NCBI GenBank assembly: GCA_000996605.1
Contig: LCOP01000032.1
Coordinates: 1 to 10,765, forward strand
From: Parcubacteria group bacterium GW2011_GWA1_47_8
Lineage (GTDB): Bacteria; Patescibacteriota; Minisyncoccia; Phycocordibacterales; UBA1550
DNA: 10,765 nt
Reading direction: 5' to 3'
Shown here: in pieces, positions 7,110-10,765 of the stretch
Position numbering within the stretch: the first letter of the stretch is position 1
Layout of the letters: each line of letters opens with the position of its first letter
Translations under genes and position numbers: made by a program
The notes under the pieces: model-generated
What the model was told of the DNA's origin: nothing
Databases searched by the model: none
Seen by the model: only the letters and a program-made list of their open reading frames with translations

Positions 7110-7141
7110 CTATCGTTCGGCGATGCTTACAACAAGAACAC

Positions 7142-7187
7142 AAAAAAAATGACCTCCCTTTTCGAATTCCCAAGAGTGGTCATTTTT
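7142..7187 (-). terminator. Terminator of the winged-helix gene
   Basis: In the leftward direction AAAAATGACC (plus-strand 7187-7178) pairs with GGTCATTTTT (7154-7145) and runs into eight T (7149-7142). The loop is long (23 nt). It lies about 30 bp past the TAA of the leftward winged-helix gene, in the right place and direction. Confidence 0.75.
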
Positions 7188-7219
7188 ATTGCTAAGTGCG
7201 TTCCATTGCTTCCGATATT

Positions 7220-8113
7220 TTACGCGAGTGTATAGCGACTCCATCTGCGCTCGCCTTCCTTCTTAAGGACACCGCCCTCCACAAGCGCGACGAGCTCTCG
7301 TTGGATTGTCTTTTCTGACAATTCGGAGAAGTGGGAAGAAATGTCTTTTATGGTTACTTCTCGATTGTCCTTTATAAGTTTCAAAATTTTTGTGCGTCGG
7401 GATTCAATTTGGGTAGAATATGAAATATCGAATTTAGAATTTTGAATCGGTGCTGGATGCTGGGTGCTGGACTGTTTCGTCGTGCCTCCTCGCAAAGACC
7501 GGTGTGGGGATGGTGTGCGTCCCTTAGTATTTCTATCGGACATTGTGATGCTCGTTTGTCCGATAGAATGTCCTTTAGGAAAGGGTTGTGCTGCGATGGT
7601 TGACGAGACCAAGGTCTGACCTCGAGAATACCCGAGGTCAGACCTTGGTTCTGATGACCCGAAAAAATTGTCTCCGAGGATACTGTCGGTACGGGATTCG
7701 CGAGATGCTTTTTTAACCTCGGAAGAATCGCGTACCGCAAGGTACTCGCGACGCAAAATAGAGAAATTCATTTCAGATACCAGCCCCGCGATAAAGGCGA
7801 GTTCGAGGAGCGACAATGTTTCCGCGATCGTCGCGTGGAGCGTGCCGAACGCCTGCGCCTCAAGCATTGTCCCATAACGGACAGAAGAGGCATCGCGAAC
7901 GAGCTCGAGTCCGAGTAATCGAAGGCGCGCCTTCAATGGTTCGGTGTCCGATAAGAAGTTGGTCACCAAATAGAGCGCAGTTGCAATACGTTCGCATTTC
8001 TTGGCGATGGATAAACCAAAAGACTCTATTCCTCCTGTAGTAGCGGGGGGAAACGCACTATTTCCTTGGGTGCGCGTGGGGCTTTGTCCTTGAATGTCTT
8101 TTTTGCTGTCCAT
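7220..8113 (-). CDS. Helical-domain protein with DeoR-like C-terminal winged helix
   Basis: The 297-residue product is probably a DNA-binding regulator. Residues 30-133 are all-helical (KCERIATALYLVTNFLSD, LKARLRLLGLELV, LSLLELAFIAGLVSEMN). I recall similar N-terminal domains in CPR hypothetical proteins, without known function. Residues 236-297 are a DeoR-type winged helix: helix RRTKILKLIKD, TIKDISSHF, recognition helix LSEKTIQRELVALVEGG, then a basic wing. The region between (about 135-235) is polar, likely disordered, and encoded by DNA made of palindromes and tandem repeats. The ATG at 8113 is preceded by AAGGA at Shine-Dalgarno distance (GAAGGAATCATTATG). The gene diverges from ftsK. 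Its promoter (TTGACT..TATACT, 8218-8189) overlaps a palindrome, so self-regulation or control of ftsK is possible. Target and ligand are unknown. Confidence 0.88.
   Translation of the reverse strand: MDSKKDIQGQSPTRTQGNSAFPPATTGGIESFGLSIAKKCERIATALYLVTNFLSDTEPLKARLRLLGLELVRDASSVRYGTMLEAQAFGTLHATIAETLSLLELAFIAGLVSEMNFSILRREYLAVRDSSEVKKASRESRTDSILGDNFFGSSEPRSDLGYSRGQTLVSSTIAAQPFPKGHSIGQTSITMSDRNTKGRTPSPHRSLRGGTTKQSSTQHPAPIQNSKFDISYSTQIESRRTKILKLIKDNREVTIKDISSHFSELSEKTIQRELVALVEGGVLKKEGERRWSRYTLA
7430..7471. repeat. Two adjacent 7-bp tandem repeats in the linker
   Basis: GAATTTA, GAATTTT, GAAT (7430-7447) is followed after three bases by TGCTGGA, TGCTGGG, TGCTGGA (7451-7471). Both have a 7-bp period. 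They encode linker residues about 215-229 of the winged-helix protein. The period does not match codons, so the peptide is not repetitive even though the DNA is. This suggests DNA-level insertion or slippage, not selection on the protein. Confidence 0.7.
7472..7500 (-). repeat. Dispersed-repeat-like segment encoding RGGTTKQS
   Basis: On the minus strand this segment contains TTTGCGAGGAGGCACGACG followed by AAACAG. It resembles a repeat with core TTGCGAGGAG..CGACGAA that I remember as scattered through many uncultured bacterial genomes and often mistranslated as RGGTTKQS. Here it is in frame as residues about 205-214 of the winged-helix protein and directly joins the tandem repeats. Recognition is from memory and not verified. 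Confidence 0.45.
7531..7568. repeat. 12-bp inverted repeat in the linker
   Basis: TTCTATCGGACA (7531-7542) and TGTCCGATAGAA (7557-7568) are perfect inverted copies around a 14-nt loop. They encode residues about 182-195 (HSIGQTSITMSDRN). The half-sites GGACA/TGTCC match those of the promoter palindrome at 8184-8203, so this could be an internal operator or part of the repeat patchwork. Confidence 0.65.
7608..7649. repeat. 17-bp perfect inverted repeat in the linker
   Basis: ACCAAGGTCTGACCTCG (7608-7624) and its exact complement (7633-7649) surround an 8-nt loop inside the coding sequence, encoding residues about 156-169 (PRSDLGYSRGQTLV). Such a long perfect palindrome in a coding region is typical of REP-like or palindromic insertion elements, comparable in kind to the in-frame palindromic elements known in Rickettsia. 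Confidence 0.75.
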
Positions 8114-8183
8114 AATGATTCCTTCGATGTCTTTTAAGACTTTTAAACTACCGTGTGTCTTTTATAATTCCGTAACGAATGTT

Positions 8184-8218
8184 TGTCCAGTATATAACGG
8201 ACATCTGCATAAAGTCAA
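8184..8218 (-). promoter_or_regulatory. Promoter of the winged-helix gene with operator-like palindrome
   Basis: On the minus strand TTGACT (8218-8213) and TATACT (8194-8189) form a sigma70-type promoter with an 18-nt spacer (TATATA with 16 nt is the alternative). Transcription would start near 8182, leaving a leader of about 70 nt. The -10 box sits in the centre of the palindrome TGTCCAGTATATAACGGACA (8184-8203; only two central pairs mismatch), an ideal place for a repressor. Confidence 0.6.
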
Positions 8219-8249
8219 AAGTCTTTAATGTTTGTAAAGTCGAAAGTAA
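8211..8249. repeat. Degenerate 7-bp AAAGTCN repeats in the divergent promoter region
   Basis: AAAGTCA-AAAGTCT (8211-8224) and AAAGTCG-AAAGTAA (8236-8249) share a 7-bp unit related to the GTCGAAA repeat inside ftsK. The first copy contains the -35 box of the leftward gene. These may be regulator sites or a relic of the same tandem-repeat family. No clear ftsK promoter is seen in 8220-8312, and GGGTACGGGTA (about 8253-8263) is a small tandem repeat. Confidence 0.4.
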
Positions 8250-8312
8250 ATACGGGTACGGGTATGTGCGGATGCAATGCAGGGAATTTTCTGATATCAT
8301 GGATGAATATTT

Positions 8313-10652
8313 ATGGCAAAGAAAGAACACGATGGTCGCAGAAAGACCGACCCGAAGACTCCGAAAAAAATCGAGAAGGAATCATCCGAAGAAAGTTCTT
8401 TGTTTAAAAGATTCTCACTCTTTAGCGGGCTCTCCGATGAGACGCGCCACAGTGTGGTGGCGATTCTTTTTTTCGTCATCGGTATTTTCCTTTCGATCGC
8501 GTCCTACGGCATCGCCGGTCCCGTGGGAAACAGTGTGTATGGCGGGTTCAAGTATCTTCTCGGCGTCGGGTACTTCTTGCTCCCGACGTTATTTTTTCTT
8601 TTAAGTATTTCTTTCCTCCGCGCATCGCGCCCCAACCTCGCCGTCACCGCAAGCGTTGGGGGCTTCCTCTTTCTCTTCTCTTCTTTGGGAATCGTTAATC
8701 TTTTTTCCGCAGATATCGGAAGCGACACGAGCACCGGCGGTTTCATTGGACGCATCGTATCAGTTCCCCTCGTGAAGCTCTTTGCCACGCCCGCGACCTT
8801 CATCTTTCTGTTTGCATTTCTCCTCATCTCCTTCCTCGTCATGTTCAACACACGGGCAAACTTTTCAAATCTCTCGATGCTTCTCTTTTGGAGGAACCGA
8901 AAGGGCGCGGACAATCTCGAAGAGGAAGACGGGGACAATGAGGATGAGGGGGAACAACTGACAACTGACAACAAACAACTGACAACGGAAAAAGAAACGG
9001 AATCAAAAGACGTAGAGCCGGAAAAGAAATCGAAATCAACCGACATCACTCAAAAAACAAAAGACAAGAAAGACGATCTCATGGGCGGAGTGAACCTCGA
9101 CCGCTATGCGCTCTCGTACCACACTCCCCTTCCACTCGACATCCTTGAGGGCGACCGTGGCAAGCCCGGCGTCGGTGACATCAAGGCGAATGCAAACATT
9201 ATCAAACGCACCCTCCTCCAGTACGGGATCACTGTCGAGATGGACGAGGTTTCGATTGGCCCATCGGTAACACGCTACGCGCTCAAACCCGCCGAAGGGG
9301 TGAAGCTCTCACGCATCGTGGGACTTCAAAACGAACTCTCGTACGCGCTCGCGGCATACCCTATTCGTATCGAAGCCCCCATCCCCGGGCAGTCGCTCGT
9401 CGGCATCGAAGTCCCCAATTCAACAAAAACCGTCGTCGGACTTCGCACGCTCTTCTCTTCGGACGAATACCAAGGCTCTCCCAAACCACTCCTCCTCGGT
9501 CTCGGGCGCGGTGTTTCGGGGAAACTTTATTTTGCCGACTTGGGCAAGATGCCGCACCTCTTGATCGCCGGCGCAACGGGATCGGGAAAGTCCGTGACCA
9601 TCCACACTATCGTCAACTCGCTCCTCTACAGGAACGCTCCCGAGAACCTCCGCTTCATCATGATCGACCCCAAGCGCGTCGAGCTCACCCTCTACAACAA
9701 AATCCCCCACCTTCTGACCCCCGTCATCACCGACGCGAAAAAAGCAATCCTCGCGCTCAAATGGGCGGGGAAAGAAATGGATCGCCGCTACAATATATTG
9801 GAAGCGGAATCCGTGCGCGATATTACTTCGTATCACAAGAACATTCTCGAGCCGGCGATGAAAAAGTTGCAAGTCGAAAGTCGAAAGTCGAAAGTGGGTA
9901 CAGAAGAAAACGACGCAGAGATGCCGGAAAAGATGCCCTACATCGTGATAGTCCTCGACGAGCTTGCGGACATCATGCAAGCATACCCGCGCGAGCTCGA
10001 AAGTTCCATCGTACGCCTCGCCCAGATGAGCCGCGCCGTGGGTATTCACCTCATTCTTTCGACCCAGCGCCCTTCGGTCAATGTCATTACGGGCCTCATC
10101 AAGGCGAACATCCCCGCCCGCATCGCGCTTCAAGTCGCCTCACAAATCGACTCGCGGACGATTCTCGACGCATCCGGCGCAGAAAAGCTCCTCGGCGCCG
10201 GCGACATGCTCTATATATCGGGCGAAATGTCCAAGCCGACCCGTATTCAGTCCGCGTTCATCTCCGAAACAGAAGTGAAGGCCGTCGTGAACCACCTCGT
10301 CAAACACAGCACCGAAAATTTCATCCCCGACGAGATAAATATTTCAAGCGGCTCTATCAGTCCCGACCGCGACACACTTTTTGACTCCTCGTTTGACGAA
10401 GGGGCCGACAGTGACGATGACGACCTCTATGAAGACGCTCGCGTGGCGGTCGAGGCAGCCGGGCGCGCTTCAACTTCCTACCTACAACGGAAACTGAAAA
10501 TTGGATATTCGCGCGCGGCGCGGCTAATGGATGTGCTTGAGGAACACGGCGTCATCGGTCCCGCAGACGGCAGCAAGCCACGTGAAATCCTCACTCGTAG
10601 CACTGCCGCCCCAAGTGTTTCTTCTACGGGAGACGGGGAGGAACTTTTCTAA
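8313..10652 (+). CDS. ftsK: DNA translocase FtsK
   Basis: The 779-residue protein is the septal ATPase that pumps double-stranded DNA to clear and segregate chromosomes at division. It has four membrane helices (about 47-67, 79-100, 108-131, 160-178), a short acidic and charged linker (about 195-260), the alpha/beta motor (about 265-660) and a C-terminal winged-helix gamma domain (about 704-765, ASTSYLQRKLKIGYSRAARLMD) that reads orienting DNA sequences. The motor shows Walker A GATGSGKS (420-427), Walker B IVIVLDE (544-550) and STQRP (583-587), all intact. It is short for FtsK, as in other small genomes. Seven-bp tandem repeats lie in frame in the linker and in a motor surface loop. The ATG at 8313 is the first possible start (in-frame TGA at 8304-8306). 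No Shine-Dalgarno is evident, only a weak GGATG 8 nt upstream. The next gene starts 8 bp after the stop. Confidence 0.97.
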   Translation: MAKKEHDGRRKTDPKTPKKIEKESSEESSLFKRFSLFSGLSDETRHSVVAILFFVIGIFLSIASYGIAGPVGNSVYGGFKYLLGVGYFLLPTLFFLLSISFLRASRPNLAVTASVGGFLFLFSSLGIVNLFSADIGSDTSTGGFIGRIVSVPLVKLFATPATFIFLFAFLLISFLVMFNTRANFSNLSMLLFWRNRKGADNLEEEDGDNEDEGEQLTTDNKQLTTEKETESKDVEPEKKSKSTDITQKTKDKKDDLMGGVNLDRYALSYHTPLPLDILEGDRGKPGVGDIKANANIIKRTLLQYGITVEMDEVSIGPSVTRYALKPAEGVKLSRIVGLQNELSYALAAYPIRIEAPIPGQSLVGIEVPNSTKTVVGLRTLFSSDEYQGSPKPLLLGLGRGVSGKLYFADLGKMPHLLIAGATGSGKSVTIHTIVNSLLYRNAPENLRFIMIDPKRVELTLYNKIPHLLTPVITDAKKAILALKWAGKEMDRRYNILEAESVRDITSYHKNILEPAMKKLQVESRKSKVGTEENDAEMPEKMPYIVIVLDELADIMQAYPRELESSIVRLAQMSRAVGIHLILSTQRPSVNVITGLIKANIPARIALQVASQIDSRTILDASGAEKLLGAGDMLYISGEMSKPTRIQSAFISETEVKAVVNHLVKHSTENFIPDEINISSGSISPDRDTLFDSSFDEGADSDDDDLYEDARVAVEAAGRASTSYLQRKLKIGYSRAARLMDVLEEHGVIGPADGSKPREILTRSTAAPSVSSTGDGEELF
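8955..8986 (+). repeat. CAACTGA 7-bp tandem repeat in the FtsK linker
   Basis: CAACTGA occurs twice in tandem plus CAAC (8955-8972), then after AAA again as CAACTGA-CAAC (8976-8986). It encodes QLTTDNKQLTTE in the cytoplasmic linker (residues about 215-226). Heptanucleotide short tandem repeats of this style are known from cyanobacteria. Here the linker tolerates them in frame. Confidence 0.75.
9873..9895 (+). repeat. GTCGAAA 7-bp tandem repeat in the FtsK motor domain
   Basis: Three exact copies of GTCGAAA plus GT. They encode VESRKSKV (residues about 521-528), about 20 residues before Walker B, in a loop that is variable in FtsK proteins. Three 7-bp units equal 21 bp, which keeps the frame. 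Confidence 0.75.
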
Positions 10653-10660
10653 ACGCCAGA

Positions 10661-10765
10661 ATGACCCGCTATCTTATTGCACTTGTGCTCTGTGTACTCG
10701 TTGGCTATGGTCTCGTTGAGGCGTGGCCGCTTCTCGCAGGACCTTCCCTTTCGGTTACTTCTCCA
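10661..10765 (+). CDS. N-terminus of a secreted or membrane-anchored protein (partial)
   Basis: The ATG is 8 bp after the ftsK stop, and 35 codons are in the window before the sequence ends. The peptide starts with a short hydrophobic segment (RYLIALVLCVLVGYGLVEA, about residues 3-21) and continues PLLAGPSLSVTSP, which looks like the first strand of an Ig-like or carbohydrate-binding-type beta domain. From memory, CPR ftsK genes are often followed by a small anchored Ig-like protein with a similar N-terminus; this is unverified. No Shine-Dalgarno lies close to the ATG (GGGGAGGA is about 18 nt away), so it is probably co-transcribed and perhaps coupled with ftsK. Confidence 0.65.
   Translation, partial: MTRYLIALVLCVLVGYGLVEAWPLLAGPSLSVTSP

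Larger units (their letters stand above)
6364..7219. other. Gene-free region; oriC candidate
   Basis: These 856 bp separate the surface-protein gene from the winged-helix gene and contain no convincing coding frame. The contents are a long imperfect hairpin followed by a rightward terminator (6415-6576), an imperfect hairpin (6645-6678), a nested palindromic element (6691-6803), AT-rich DNA at about 6915-6970 and 7046-7078, two perfect same-strand DnaA boxes (6972-6980, 7101-7109), and a leftward terminator (7142-7187). The genes to the left run leftward and ftsK to the right runs rightward. That fits replication starting here, but it is not proof: dnaA and dnaN are not in the window, and two boxes are few for an origin. 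Confidence 0.4.

Noticed and set aside
6364..7219. CRISPR array, tRNA, RNase P RNA or SRP RNA in the intergenic region
   Set aside because: There are no regularly spaced repeats, no T-arm-like GGTTCGAATCC motif and no family core sequences on either strand.
8179..8604. 141-codon plus-strand frame overlapping the ftsK start
   Set aside because: It overlaps ftsK in another frame, and its second half is low-complexity and out of frame with the conserved protein.
9420..10133. Long minus-strand frame (237 codons)
   Set aside because: It lies antisense to the conserved FtsK motor core, whose motifs are intact on the plus strand.

Overview
The window looks like a chromosome segment from a Patescibacteria/CPR bacterium, most likely in the Parcubacteria lineage. 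This is inferred from the gene types, not from a marker gene. It carries a large secreted protein with a peptidoglycan-binding head and Ig-like repeats, a Wzy/WaaL-type membrane protein fused to a TPR tail, a small membrane-anchored TPR protein, a helical protein with a DeoR-like winged helix, and a compact FtsK. All five complete genes end in TAA, and no in-frame TGA has to be read as an amino acid.

Left part (about 1-6363), all transcribed leftward: the surface protein comes first (6363 down to 3066) and is broken by a one-base frameshift near 3671-3681. A strong palindromic terminator (2935-2971) follows it. Next is a two-gene unit, the 185-residue TPR protein and the 735-residue O-antigen-ligase-like protein, overlapping by 8 bp. 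The ligase-like enzyme may transfer glycans to envelope or surface proteins, and the Ser/Thr-rich surface protein next door would be a natural substrate. That link is inferred from proximity only.

Middle (6364-7219): 856 bp without a convincing gene but dense in structure. It holds a long hairpin plus a rightward-facing intrinsic terminator with no rightward gene in front of it (a possible small RNA), a nested palindromic element (6691-6803), and two perfect DnaA boxes 129 bp apart beside AT-rich DNA. Transcription diverges around this region, so it is an oriC candidate although dnaA is not in the window.

Right part: a leftward gene (8113 down to 7220) encodes a helical domain and a C-terminal winged helix. 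They are joined by a linker whose DNA is a patchwork of palindromes and 7-bp-period tandem repeats. It diverges from ftsK (8313-10652) across 199 bp holding a good leftward promoter with a palindrome over its -10 box. ftsK also carries 7-bp tandem repeats in frame, one set in the cytoplasmic linker and one inside the motor domain. The start of a secreted or anchored protein follows 8 bp after ftsK and runs off the window.
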